From contig JAZBRS010000057.1 in assembly GCA_037176725.1 (NCBI GenBank), positions 89,797,501 to 89,861,500 on the forward strand: a stretch of DNA of 64,000 nt. The letters run 5' to 3'. This stretch comes from Posidonia oceanica. Lineage: Eukaryota > Streptophyta > Magnoliopsida > Alismatales > Posidoniaceae. A program made the translations under genes and the position numbers. Numbering within the stretch: position 1 is the stretch's first letter; every line of letters starts with the position of its first letter. The notes beneath the pieces were generated by a model. The model was not told the DNA's origin and searched no databases. It saw only the letters and a program-made list of their open reading frames with translations. Below are positions 46,445 through 58,465 of the stretch, piece after piece.

Positions 46445-47905
46445 GATAAGTTCTGGACTTATCGACCGGAAAGGACGAGTTTCGGATCATTAGCCAAGGA
46501 AAGTGATAAGATTTCGGACTTATCGGCCAGAAGTGATGGTTTCGAAACATCAACTGGGGGATGCAAATGCAGATGATAAGATCACAGACTTATCGGTCAG
46601 AAGTGATGGTTTCGGAACATCAACCAGGGGATGCAAATGCAGATGATAAGATCACGGACTTATCAGCCAGAAGTGATGGTTTCGGATCATCAATCGAGGG
46701 AAGCAATTGCAGATGATAAGATAACAGACTTATCGGCTAGAAGTGATGGTTACGAGCATCAGTCGAGGGTTGCAAATGCAGATGATAAGATAACGGATTT
46801 ATCAGCCGGAAGTGTTGGTTTTGGATCATCAGCCAGGGGTGCAAATGCAGATGATAAGATCACGGACTTATCAGCTGGAAGTAATGGTTTCGTAGCATCA
46901 GCCGAGGGTTGCAAATGCAGATGATAAGATAACAGACTTATCGGCCAGAAGTGATGGTTTCGGATCATCAGTCGGGGGGTTGCAAATGCAGATGATAAGA
47001 TCACTGACTTATCAGCCAGAAGTGATGGTTTCGAATCATCAGCCGGAGGGATGCAAATGCAGATGATAAGATCACGGACTTATCAGCCAGAAGTGATGGT
47101 TTCGGATCATCAACTGAGGGTTGCAAATGCAGATGATAAGATAACGGGCTTATCAGCCAGAAGTGATGGTTTCGGAGCATCAGCTGAGGGATGCAAATGC
47201 AGATGATAAGATCACGGACTTATCAGCCAGAAGTGATGGTTTCAGATCATCAGCCCGGGGATTGCAAATGCAAATGATAAGATCACGGACTTATCGACCA
47301 GAAGTGATGGTTTCGGATCATCAGTCGAGGGTTGCAAATGAAGATGATAAGATAACGGACTTATCGACCAGAAGTGATGGTTTCGGATCATCAGTCGAGG
47401 GTTGCAAATGAAGATGATAAGATAACGGACTTATCGACCAGAAGTGATGGTTTCGGAGCATCAGCCGAAGGTTGCAAATGCAGATGATAAGATCACAGAG
47501 TTATCGGCCAGAAGTGATGGTTTCGGAGCATCAACCGAAGGTTGTAAATGTAGATGATAAGATCATGGACTTATCGGCCAGAAGTGATGGTTTCGGAGCA
47601 TCAGCCGAAGGTTGCAAATGCAGATGATAAGATCACAGAGTTATCGGCCAGAAGTGATGGTTTCGGAGCATCAACCGAAGGTTGTAAGTGTAGATGATAA
47701 GATCAATGACTTATCGACCAGAAGTGATGGTTTTGGAGCATCAGCCGAAGGTTGCAAATGCAGATGATAAGATAACGGACTTATCGGCCAGAAGTGATGG
47801 TTTCGGAGCATCAGCCGAAGGTTGCAAATGCAGATGATAAGATAACAGACTTATCGGCCAGAAGTAATGGTTTCAGAGCATCAGCTGAAGGTTGCAAATG
47901 CAGAT
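46445..47905 (-). repeat. 70-bp tandem array in 3' UTR of element B, about 20 units
   Basis: Each unit carries two hairpin-like parts (plus strand): GATAAGATCACGGACTTATC and GTGATGGTTTCGGATCATC, joined by AGCCAGAA and GGGTTGCAAATGCA. Units differ by scattered substitutions, mostly transitions. Spurious ORFs run through the array. Confidence 0.9.
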
Positions 47906-48479
47906 GAACCCGTGACAGCCAGGTATGTCAACGAGGGAAAGAAGGGGAAGTGATACCACAAGACAGCCAAAAAAGATGCCCATGGTATCAGGATGATACA
48001 GGGGACAACCGAAGCGCCCTTGGCATCAAAAAACGGAGAATGCGAACAAAACTATCGTGTTTGCCGACTGAGTAGTTAGGGGTACTAGCCTGGTGATGAG
48101 GATCCGAGCGAGGGTGCTCAGCGGCCTTGCTTGATTTGATGGCGCTGGTTTGCAGAGATTCTGGCATCTAGATAGAATGTGAGGGCTTTCTTGCAGCTTC
48201 CTCGTGCTGAAAGTCCTGGTCGCTGCTCCTGACTCTGTGAACTACTCAATGCGCCTCCTGCAGCATTCTGGCAGCAAACCTTGCTAGAGGCCCCAAGGCT
48301 TGAATGGCAAGAACACATATGCATTAAGCCAATTTCAAACAGAAGTAGATGGCACAAAATATCCTTGCATTGATTGAGTCCTGATTACATGCCTATGACA
48401 GACCATAGAAGATACAACCTGACTCAAAGTGGAACATGCAAGCAATGGTACAAACACCCTAACTGGTTCAGGCTCTCTT

Positions 48480-49659
48480 TGACCTCCTGGAATCAGGGAA
48501 AAGAGGTGTGCCAGGTGGGATCTCGCGATGGGCCAGAGTCCCTACACCTCAGTCACATACTCATAGTGCACCTCGAGCCTTTTGCAGCCGCGATGTCTGT
48601 CGACTGCACTCCATGGCGCATCAGGTTAACAAGTTCTGTTGTAGTAGCAATTGAATTGAGAGGATAGGGCTGAAGAAGACTAGGTGCCGTGCTGTCGACA
48701 AAGGCGCCCTACTGAAAGTCGAACTACCGCATGACCTGGATAGGGTGATACTCCACACCCCCGGTGAACCCTGGCAGCACCACTAGTCGCATGTCGCGGG
48801 TGCTGAAGAAAATAGTGAATGATTCAACAGCCGATGGGATGATACGCCAGGTTACTGCATCATTCGTTAGCTTTGACAGCTTCTCGTATTCTTCCTGGAC
48901 GCTCTTGATAGTTTTGGCATGGCCGCTATTGCAGTATGTCTCAAAGGCTTGTCTTTGGGGGTGCAGGATATCCATCTCTAGATGTCCGGCCAACCAAATC
49001 TATATGAGGGCCCCGTAGCCGTAGAAGTGGCGGCAGCGGTGCGAAACGCGGTCCAGCCCGTGGTAAGTCTCTACTAGGACAATTGGTGCCAAGTCGATCT
49101 ACTGAGTCACCACAGCGAGTGCAATATCAGTAACCTCGATCGCGACCGTCATCCGACCGTGGCTGAAAACTAGCTCACCTAGAAAGCAGGTAACAAAACC
49201 TCGGAGCCACAACTCATCTCTTAGCTCGGCACGCTTCTCGGTAGCTTCATCAAAGTATCCTAGGTGGAGCATGGGCACGGGCCCGTTGGTGCAGACCAAT
49301 CTTTGCTGCCAGTTCACTGTGGAGAGTCCAGTCAGCTGGCTCAAAACTACAGCATAGCCGTCACGTCTCGTGAACACAACCGGTCCCATGATCTTGGAGA
49401 AGCTGCAGATCCGACGTACTTCTTCTAACGTGGGCGTCAGCTCTGTTCTTTCGAAGTGGAAAACATGGTGTGCCGGTTTCCAGAATCTTACAGTAGCGCA
49501 CAGGAGATGTCGGCTCACCTCTACATCAGCTACCCTCAAAAGCTTAGACGGTATGCCCCACGAGTGCAGCTTCTCATGGTCATCTTCGGTGAGTTTGCCA
49601 ATCCACTCTCGAAGGGTCTTGGAGCAATGTGTCAGGGTCACCAAAGTGGGGAAATCCAT
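48480..49659 (-). pseudogene. ORF1 remnant of Tat/Ogre element (DUF7745-like)
   Basis: ATG at 49659: MDFPTLVTLTHCSKTLREWI, then VRFWKPAHHVFHFERTELTP, SKIMGPVVF, LRGFVTCFLGELVF, TAG at 49099-49101, and onward in the same frame with DLAPIVLVETYHGLDRVSHR and LAGHLEMDILHPQRQAFETY. It stops at 48724, and further broken segments (ELVNLMRHGVQSTDIAAAKG) run to about 48480. The pattern resembles the extra ORF found upstream of gag in Ogre-type elements, whose function is unknown. Family assignment is from memory of the pattern, not a search. Confidence 0.65.
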
Positions 49660-50257
49660 TGCACAAGAGAGAGAATGCAGGCAACTAGTGCAAAGCCTCG
49701 AAGTACTTGTAACCAAGGTTGTTCATCAGATCATATACAAGCACATTGTAACCATGCGACCGAACGGCTCGAATGTGTCGAAAACAGCAAAGGCTGAAGA
49801 AAAGAAAACAAAACTTGGAGTCGCCACCTAGTCTATTTGGAAAACCGGAAGATAAGGAAAATCGGAAAAACATGTAAAATAAATAAAATACAAAGGATAT
49901 GACACAAGGTCATTACTGGCCAGAGATCGGGTAAGGACTCCTATTACGCATGGGGAAGGTGTTAGGCACCCCCATGCGCCCGAGAGAGTTGGTTTTTGTG
50001 GACTATTCCGCTCGTTTGTGGCTAATGTCAGCAATGATGCCATTTGCTATACGCCCAAAGACGATATGCCATGCCAAATGAAATATGCTATATGTCTTTT
50101 GAAAACATGCTAAATATCTTAGAAATATGCCGAGAATGAAAGTTAAATGCCTCAAAACACTGTAGATATGCAAATCATGTTGGATGATTAAAATCAAAGC
50201 AAACGGACCCAAAACCAATGTTGTAAAACTGCAAAATGTAATTCAGTTTACTGAAAG

Positions 50258-52406
50258 TGTTGGACGCTGGGATGTACAACGTCCAACATTGGACGCGTAG
50301 ATCCATGCATCCAACACAGAGAGTTCAGAAATAAAACATGCATCCTAATGTGCTCAGCGACGCTGACCGCATCTTGGAAAGAGGGATCTCAATCCACAAG
50401 AACCTCGGGCAGTATGCATCATTGCTCTAATGTAATGCAGGTGAGAAACAAAACGTCGGAGAAACCATGCAATGCAAGGACGTGACATGCAAAGGGAAAC
50501 ATTGATCAAGCGACATGCATGGATGCTAGGGCATGCATTGGAAGCGATCAGTTGCGAAAAACAATGTTCGAGACGAAATCCACGCTTAAAAACAAAGTGC
50601 AGCAGGTTAAAGTGTTGGACGCTGAGATCACCAGCGTCTAACATTGGACGCAGGGACTCTCAGCGTCCAACAGACTAAAACCAGATTCCGCAGAAAGCCA
50701 ATGCATGCTTTGAAATTTGATGATTTTGATGATGTATGAAAACCATGGATAGCTAATCATGTCAGAAAATTTATGCTAAGGAAAACAAGAAATTAGAGGC
50801 AAGACACAGGCGCCAAAACTGGATTTTAAATGCCTGATTTTTAAAGATGCATGCCCAATATTTTGCAAACATGATGCAAATGCAATGAGGCAACTAGGAA
50901 CATGCAGAGCATGCTAAATGATCAAGACAGAAACCAGTATGCATTGAATCAAGGAAGCAAATCATCAGAATTGGGTTCAGCCAAGTAGGAGTGTTGGACG
51001 CGAGCAGCACTGCATCCAACGTTGGACACAAGTACTTACTGCGTCCAACAAACTGAACAAGATTCAAACTGATAAAGCACATGATTAAAATACAAATAAA
51101 GGAAATAAAACACTAGATTCAAAGCATGGAATGAAAATGAGTGTATGCTGATGCAAGCTGCATGTAATGTAACCAAAAAATAATTAAATGCTCTGAGACA
51201 GAGAAAATATGCAAAAAAGAGGAACAGAGGTGTTGGACGCAAGGATTGGCAGTGTCCTACGTTGGACGCTCCCGATTCTGCGTCCAACGCATGACGGAGC
51301 ATTCAGATTGAGAAAATTATTTTTAAGGTATTAAAAATGTTTTACAAGAAGGAAGCATGATAAGAATAACTTAAAATCTTTGCAGGCAGCATGAATCAAA
51401 CATAAAAATTAATCAAGACATTTCTGAGATTGAAAACATGTAGACAACACTCAGTAGTGTAGGACGCTAGCTCTGGCTGCGTCCTATGTAGGATGCATCA
51501 AATATAGCTTCCCACGCACTGCCAATGATTCTCAGAGAATCATGCATGCAAATCAGTTCAAATCGAAGCATAAATCATCCCCCAAGCAAGAATAGACATT
51601 CACGATCATAACCATGCAATTATTATAAAAAATGGATGCTTAAAACATCCTCCCCACCTCCACTTGATCAACGTGGGAATCCGATGAGTTTTCTGGCCAT
51701 AGTATGGCCGAGAAGTCATGGTGCTCGGCTATGAAACTCAGTGAAGGCTTGGGGAGGATCGAGGCTGGGTCATGCAACGTAAGAAAGCTATTCTCAGGGA
51801 TGGTTCACTGCACATTCATTGGTCGCCGGCCTAGTGTGGGTGAACCCATCGCCGGAGTTGTAATAAAATGAAAAAAATAGTGACTATGTGCAAGAGAGCT
51901 CAGATAACATGCATCGAAACGAACATAGGCAATATAGGAATCAACACTCTAAGCTAAAGAGGGAGGATACCAACCTGTTTTGATGGTTGGTGTAGCTTCC
52001 CTTCGCCGGCGGTTCTCCTTGGGTTTGGACGGCAGTGGCAGTGGCTGGATGGCTAGGTTGAGCTCGTGAGAGGTCTGGGCAAGCTCGAGGTGGCCGGAGG
52101 TGTGAGAGTTCAGGTGGCAATGCATTTGTTTGCTCTGGGAAAGACTCTCTCAGTAAATGGGTGCTGGCCTTCACAAATGAAGAAGAAAAACTCTTTTTAT
52201 TTGGTTGGCATGGCTTGTAACATGGGAATTGGAAACGAGGGGTCTCAGATATGGCTGGGATAAGGTTATGGATGGAGGGTACAATGGTATTTGCACTCTA
52301 AGAGACGATTGGAATCCAAAACCATTCTCTATCAGTGCCGGTGTGTTGGACGCATATCTGAGCAGTGTCCAATGTAGGACGCTGCATCAGGTTACGTCCA
52401 ACACCT
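50258..52406. repeat. Paired GGACGC palindrome modules in LTR C
   Basis: Modules of about 62 bp at 50258-50322, 50611-50671, 50990-51053, 51230-51292, 51455-51500 and 52344-52406, plus 58095-58160 beyond the solo LTR. The typical form is GTGTTGGACGC, about 10 bases, GCGTCCAAC, immediately followed by a second TTGGACGC...GCGTCCAACA. Confidence 0.9.
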
Positions 52407-54009
52407 TGTAGTAATCCGAATCAGAATCAGGCTTACTATTGGCGGCGATGTCCGAGGAGGAGGGCTCAACTCGAAAACACTTAAAACAGAGGAGAAAAGA
52501 TAAGAAAAGAAGAAGATAAGACAATTCAGAGTCGCCACCGTGTCTATTATCGGGAGACAAGGAAAACCGGGGGAAATGCATGAGTTAACACGCAAAACCA
52601 AGCAAGAAATGCAAAGCAAAGCAATGCAAAGGAAAACAAATGCAAATACATGCAAATGAGATGACTCATGCCTAGGATAAGGGCGATATGGTCATTGCGG
52701 GCCAAAAGACTGGGCAAGGACTCCTGTTACGCGTGGGGAAGGTGTTAGGCACCCCCGACACGCCCGAGAATCGGTCTTTCTAGGCTTACGCTCGCATACG
52801 CAGGGAAATGCAAATTGGAATGCCTAAATGCCAATGAATGCCAGAATGAATGCTCATAGGTGTGCTCTAAGTGGTAGGATGCAATGCAAGGAAAGTAAAC
52901 GTGCAGTCTAAGTGCTCAGCAGCGCTGTCTGTGTTCCAAACCGGGCGAAACATGGCTCGTGAGAACTCTAGGCAGTAAGCATCACTGCCCTATATGCAAA
53001 TGCAAGCGGAAAAGCAAAACAACGGTAAAACCATGCAGATGCAGGCGACATGCAAGAGAAAACGACGTAAAGCATGCGAAATAATGCAAGAAACGAGAGC
53101 GGCACGCAAAATGGTGCAAGAAAACAAGATCGGCACGCAAAACAGTGCCAGAAACAAAGCGGGCACGTGAAACGGTGCCAAAAGTGAAGTGGGCACGCAA
53201 AACGGTGCCAAAGACAAAGCGGGCACGCAAAACGGTGCCAAAAGCGGCGGAATAAAACCTCGGCAAAACCATGCAGATGCAAATGCAAAGAGAGAGGACA
53301 AGAGAAGCGAAAGGGGAGGCAAACAGTGTGTGTGTGAGAACAGACACTGTTTAAGGGCTACACAGAGTAGGTGTGAAGACCTACAATGGGGAAAATGAGC
53401 AAGTGGAGGGATTACCACTGCTTTGCGACTGTTTCCCACTAAACCGCCCCACGATGTGTCTCGCACGCTGCCCAAAGCTCGCGGTGCGATCGGATCGTGG
53501 AAAAGGGGGAGGAAAGTCATAATTAGTGGTGAATCCAGGGGAAACGCAACACAAAGTACTTGGGAATACACGAAAAAGGGGGGCAGAGTTGATAGATAAG
53601 AAGAGGAAGTCCTATTCTACATGTTCGAGGAAACAGAAAGCGAAAACGATGCATGCAATGCAAATGGTGTGCAAATGAATGCTGTGCAGGGGTTCAGGAA
53701 GACTTACTTGGGAAATTTGAAGCCTGATCTGAGATCTGCTTGGTCCATGCTGAAGAGCGCTCCGCTGGGGTCGTCTAGGTAGCTTGTTTGAGAAGATCCA
53801 ACGGTCGGATCGGAAGATATCCCAGCTTCAAGACAGAGGGGCCAAAACAGGGGAGAAGAATAGATCTAAGTGTATAGGAGGTCCTAGGAGTGTGCAAAAC
53901 AGGTCCTCCCTTGTGAATGGGAGCTAATGACACTTAAGTGTGTGCAAAGGATGCAAAATACTAGAATGCATGAGTGCAATGCATGCAGAATGCAAGAAAA
54001 AGGCTTAGG

Positions 54010-54850
54010 GGTGATTTTTCAGAAAATTGGGGACTTAAATGCAATTTTTGAAAGGATGGGGGTCTAAATGCAAAGATTTTGAAAAGTTTGGGGCTTTTAT
54101 GCAAGGATTTTGAAAAAAGGAGGGTCTGCATGCAATTTTACAAAAGACAGGGTTTAAAATGCAATTTTCCAAGATGAGCATGCATCAGGACAAACTTTTG
54201 AAATCATGTGGCAAGTTAGAATGCAATTTTGAAATCATTAGGGTCCAAAATGCAATTTTTCCAACAAAACAGGGATCTAGTGGGTCTGGGAATGCAGATG
54301 GGGGACCTATATGCAATTTTCCAAACATGTGGGGGCTAAAATGCAATTTTATAAGCAAAATATGCATTTAAATGATTTTTATAAGCATGCAGAGGACCTA
54401 TGTGCAATTTTCAAATTATGCAAGGTCAAAAATGCAATTCTGTAAGCAAAATATGCATTTAAAAGTATGCTGTGCACTGGGGAAGGACCTATATGCAAAA
54501 ATCAAAAAGCATGGGGGAAATAATGCAATGCAATAAGCAAAAATTGGAAAATAAAAGCTAAGTTAACAAGACAGAGGACTAAATTGCAATTATGGAAAAC
54601 AGTAAGGACCTAAAATGCAATTTTATATGGCAAACTTAGAGCATTAAATCAGATTAATCAACTGCAGGACTAACATGCAATAATCAAAAGTTGGAGGGCC
54701 AGAATCAAATTTATTTATGAAGGAAAGCACAGTAAAAGACTGACACGCAAATAAAAAGAACTACATATTTTTCATGCAATTTTATATGGTTTTAATTCAG
54801 AATAAAACATATTTAATCAGATAAAGGACCTGAAAGCAAATAAGCAAGAA
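54010..54850 (-). repeat. Degenerate array of GGNCTAAATGCAATTTT units in solo LTR
   Basis: The plus strand repeats GGACCTAAATGCAATTTT-like units every 40-50 bases, roughly 16-18 times, with variable AT spacers. LTR A has only two related sites (about 9535-9600), so the array expanded in this copy or contracted in A. Confidence 0.75.
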
Positions 54851-56379
54851 CTGGGACCAGAAATGCAATATGCGGTAAAATAGCCAAGATAGCAGAAAAT
54901 AAATACACAGTAAAATGGCCGACGGCCATGGACACTGTAGCAAAAGCTACCAGTGTCCATGAACGCCGGCATAGGGGGGCTGGTGTTGCGCAGACTGGCG
55001 GGCGGGCTTCACCAGGACTTGACGGAGCTCGGGCGACGTCCGGCAAGGTTCGACGCTGCCTGGAGCGGGCCGGAGGAGTCGCCGGAGGTCTGCAGACCTC
55101 CTCAGACACAGTCCGGGCGGACGAGGCGGCGTCAACGCGATCTGAAGGCTGGAGCATGCTTCTGGGGCCCGTGCGGAGCTGGGACGCCTGCTGGAGCGGC
55201 GTTCTGCAGACCGGAGCGGCGGGACATGCAGTGAAGCTCACTGGAGAAGACGACGCTGACCCGGCGATGACCCGGCGCAGGAGAGAGAGAAACCCTAATC
55301 TAAAGGGCGAAGAAGCGAGAGGGGAAGAAGACTAACCTAGGGATGAAGAGAAATACCTGTTCCCGTGGCTGGAGCGTCCTCCCGACGTCGGCTGATCCAG
55401 AGGTCGACGGCGAGCTCGGTCTGGCTGCTGCGGGCGTCTCCGATGGCTTCTGGGCGTCCGGTTCTGCTCAGTGCGATGCCCCGGAGCTTGCTAGATGCTC
55501 AGATGCGAGCTTGCAGGCCGGAGGCAAGAGTCGGCTTTTTTGGGTGCTGCTGGTTCTGCCGGAGACGGGGGGAGTGATCTGTCGCTCCTCGGGCTGAACG
55601 GGACCTTCTGGCAGGTAGCTAGGTGTTTGGTGAAGGCGTGTGGAGGCCTGAATTGGTCAGTGGAGGTCTGTGGAGGGAGTTGGCTGATCGGTTGATTTCT
55701 GGACAGAAAAAGGTGTAACTGTTTGTGGTGGCGGGTAGGAACTGTGGTGGGTTGCTGGGCTGAAGGCTGGGTGGTTTGGAGAGGTGGTGTTCAGGTGAGG
55801 AACTGGGAAGAGTTTGGGAAGGATTGGAGGTCTGTGGATTCGGGAATTTTGAAGTGGAAAGTGATGGGTTCTGTGGTGGAATTTCAGGCGCTTTGGGGTG
55901 AATCTAAGATGGTTTTTGGGCGTGGAAGGGAGGAGGTGGATGCTGGGATTCTGGGTGTGTTTGGGGGTTGAAAATGGAAGGGATTTGGTGATTGGAACGG
56001 GCTTGGTTTCAGGGGAAGAGGAAGAGGAAGTTGCTGCTGGTTTCAGAGGAGGAAGAAGGAGGGGAATGCTGGGAATTCTCTCTGGATTCCTTAGCTCTCT
56101 CTCGGACAACAAAAAAGAGGGGGGTGCCTCGAAAGAGGTGGAGTGCTAAGGCTTTATCAGCGGAGCTGGGTGCGCTGAGGATTTTCAAATCCTGTCGGCG
56201 CCGAGCACTGGAGCTGGAATTGAGAGGAGGCCGGCGAGTCGACAGGCAGTAAATGCCCACTGGAAAAGGCGCTGAGAGACGAGAGAGGAGAAGCGAGCTG
56301 TTGCTGATCTGATGGAGGGGGAAGAATTGAATTCAAACGGAGGGAGGGAGCGCTGTTGCAGGCCGCGGGAAGAAAAGAA

Positions 56380-57470
56380 GAACTGAAGGAGAAGAAGGAA
56401 GAAGAAGGGTGGAGGAGGGACGGACCGCGGGCCGGGCCGCGAGCTGAAAAGGAAAAGAAAGAAAAGAAAGAAGGGAGGTGGAACGGGCCGGACTGGGCCC
56501 AGCAGGAGAAAAAGAAGAAGAAATAGGAAGAAAGGGAGAAATGGAAGGGAAAAAGAGGAGAAATAAATTAGATAAAAATAAAATAAAAATAGATAAAATT
56601 ATTAGAATGATTGTGTTTTAAGTTAGGACCTTGATTAAGTTTTTTAATGATCGTTTTTGGTTAGTTAATTAGGTTTAGAGGGATTTTGGGTTTGATTAGG
56701 GTTTTAAGGGTTTTCTTTGTCTTTGATTTGTTTTTTTATTTTGATTAAATGTTTGTTAAGCCTTTTAGGTTGTTTTTTCAATTATGTTTTTCTTGTTAAA
56801 TACTTGGGATGTTAATTAGGGTTTTTTAAAGTTTGTTTTTAGATTAATTAGAGTGGGTTTTAGATTTTTGGGTTTTAGTCTTTTAGGATTTTTATTAAGT
56901 CTTCTTTAAATTATATTTTGATCTTTTTGTTTGTTAAGTTCTCTTGATGTTTTTTAGTTAAGTTTCTCTTGTTTAATTAAGTGTTTTTAAATCTTTGATT
57001 GTTTCTTCTTTTTTTTTTTCTTTTTAATTAAGTTTTTAAGTTGTTCTTTTTAGATTTGTTAAGTTAAGTTTTCCATTAATTATTTGTCTTAGTGTTTTTA
57101 ATTGTTTTCCTTCTTCTTAGGGTTTGCTTTTTGATTATTTTGATAGGGTTTTCACTTTTGGTTGGTTTTGATTGCATTTTAGTTTTTTCCTTGATTTTAC
57201 AGCATTTTCTTTTGGTTTGTTTTGCATTCTTTAGCTTGCATTCTTAGTTTTCTATTTTAGCTAGATTTAGTTGGGTTTAGGTTTTTAATTGTTTGTTTAA
57301 TGTTTTTAATTATTGTTCTTAGGGTTTTGGTTTGTTTTCCTTTTGTTTTAGAGTTTTAGAGGTTTTTAAGGGTTTTTTAGGGACTTAGTAAAAGAAAGAA
57401 AAAGAAAGGAAAAGGAGGAGGAAAAGGGAGAAATGGAGGAATAAAGAGGAAGGGGAGGAGTTGAAAGAAG
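56380..57470 (-). repeat. Purine-rich and T-rich low-complexity part of solo LTR
   Basis: GA-rich runs at 56380-56560 and 57390-57470 flank about 800 bases of TTTTTAATTAAG-like sequence. This is the mirror image of 7270-8160 in LTR A. Confidence 0.7.
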
Positions 57471-58194
57471 ATAATTTTTTGAAAGTCAAAGAAAATGCTA
57501 AAAACAAGATAAAAATAGGAAAAAGATTGAGAAGAGATAGGAGCACAAGGGGGGCCCACAGCCAGGCAAGAAAAAGGGAGAGAAGGGGATGCAAAGAAGG
57601 AGGATAATCAGGAGAGAGAGAGGAGAGAGAAAAGAATAATCCAAGAGAGAGAAAAGGATAATTTGGGTGAATGGAGGGCTTAAAGATTTTGAAAAGGGGT
57701 GAAAATTGGGGAATGTGTAGCCTAGGGCTTCTAGTGTTGGTTCTAGGGCTTTGGTTTAGTTTTGAGAAAGTTTTGGAAGGGTTTTGAGGTGTAGAAAGGG
57801 GTTAGTTTTACCTAGGTTTTCTAGGATTTTTGGGAATGGTTTTGGGTTGAAAATTTCTAAGTGTTTGGGTAGATTTGCTAAGTTGGGAGTGATAGGTTTT
57901 CCTATGGTTTTTGGATAAGTTTTGGGCTTGGGAAATAGGTGTAGGCTTAGGTCAAGTTTAGGCTTGATTTGAAGAGAAAGACGAAAAAGGTTGTGGTTGT
58001 TTTGACCTAGGTTTAGATCCAGAAGTCACCAGAAGGTCCCAATTGGTTCAAGCCTATCAAAATGGGGTGTCAACACACCCCAAAGAGCTGAAAGGTGTTA
58101 GACGCTGGGTTTTCTTGCGTCATACATATGACGCAGGTATATCCAGCATCCAACGTGCCAGAGAGTATTTTTGGATATTTTTGGGTGTTTTTGG

Positions 58195-58345
58195 TTGGAT
58201 TTTTTATTGGTCTTGGGTTTAGGCTTGGTTTAGGACAAGGCTTTGGTTTAGGCTTGGTTTTGGACAAGGCTTGGTTTTGGCTTGATTTTGGACAAGGCTT
58301 GGGTTTAGGTTTGGTTTTGGACAAGGCTTGGGTTTAGGTTTAGTT
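58195..58345 (-). repeat. 24-27-bp minisatellite in U3 of LTR C
   Basis: On plus, GGACAAGGCTT(G)GGTTT and GGCTTGGTTTT alternate about six times. Open frames through it are repeat artefacts. Confidence 0.8.
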
Positions 58346-58449
58346 TGGGATTGGTTTTGGGATTGGTGAATAGGTGGGGGCCGCCACGACCGAGCACATT
58401 CCTGGGAGAAAAACAGTCGACGAAGGACTACAAAATCAGGGTGTCTACA

Positions 58450-58465
58450 AATGTCCCTCCCTGAG
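58450..58465 (-). promoter_or_regulatory. Polypurine tract of element C
   Basis: The minus strand CTCAGGGAGGGACATT abuts the LTR start TGTAGACACCC. It differs from A and B in two bases. Confidence 0.8.

Larger units (their letters stand above)
42849..49746 (-). mobile_element. Element B: Tat/Ogre-like deletion derivative with ORF1 only
   Basis: In element sense: shared LTR C (right), ORF1 remnant (49659 to about 48480), 3' UTR with a 70-bp array, polypurine tract, LTR B. Gag and pol are absent. ORF1 begins only about 90 bases from the LTR end, and no primer-binding site was seen there, suggesting a second deletion at that junction. Inserted in the 5' leader of element F at TAGTG/TGTAGTAATCC. 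Confidence 0.75.
52407..58075 (-). mobile_element. Solo LTR of the element A family, 5669 bp
   Basis: In element sense it starts TGTTGACACCCC and ends GATTACTACA, flanked by CACCT (52402-52406) and CACCC (58076-58080), a 5-bp target duplication with one mismatch. No interior sequence is present. It shares with LTR A the terminal blocks, the 14-codon ORF locus (53704-53748), the GCACCGTTTTGC-type array (53070-53245) and the G-poor tract. It is about 1.1 kb longer, partly through the array at 54010-54850. Confidence 0.85.
49747..58449 (-). repeat. LTR C, shared by elements B and C, split by a solo LTR
   Basis: Own sequence is 49747-52406 plus 58081-58449, about 3.03 kb. In element sense it begins TGTAGACACCC next to a polypurine tract (3' LTR of C) and ends beside ORF1 of element B (5' LTR of B). 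The left end (TGTAACCATGC) does not match the TGTAGTAATCC end of LTR B, so its last bases are deleted or diverged. It carries the two shared LTR blocks and seven GGACGC palindrome modules. Confidence 0.75.

Noticed and set aside
46445..47905. A repeat-protein gene in the 70-bp array (ORFs at 46631-46924 and 47163-47411)
   Set aside because: Frames open only because 70-bp units lack stops in one phase for short runs; unit length is not a multiple of three.
54813..56260. Several overlapping ORFs of 60-150 residues as genes in the solo LTR
   Set aside because: Same GC-rich LTR segment in a second copy; no recognised domain, no agreement with LTR A translations.
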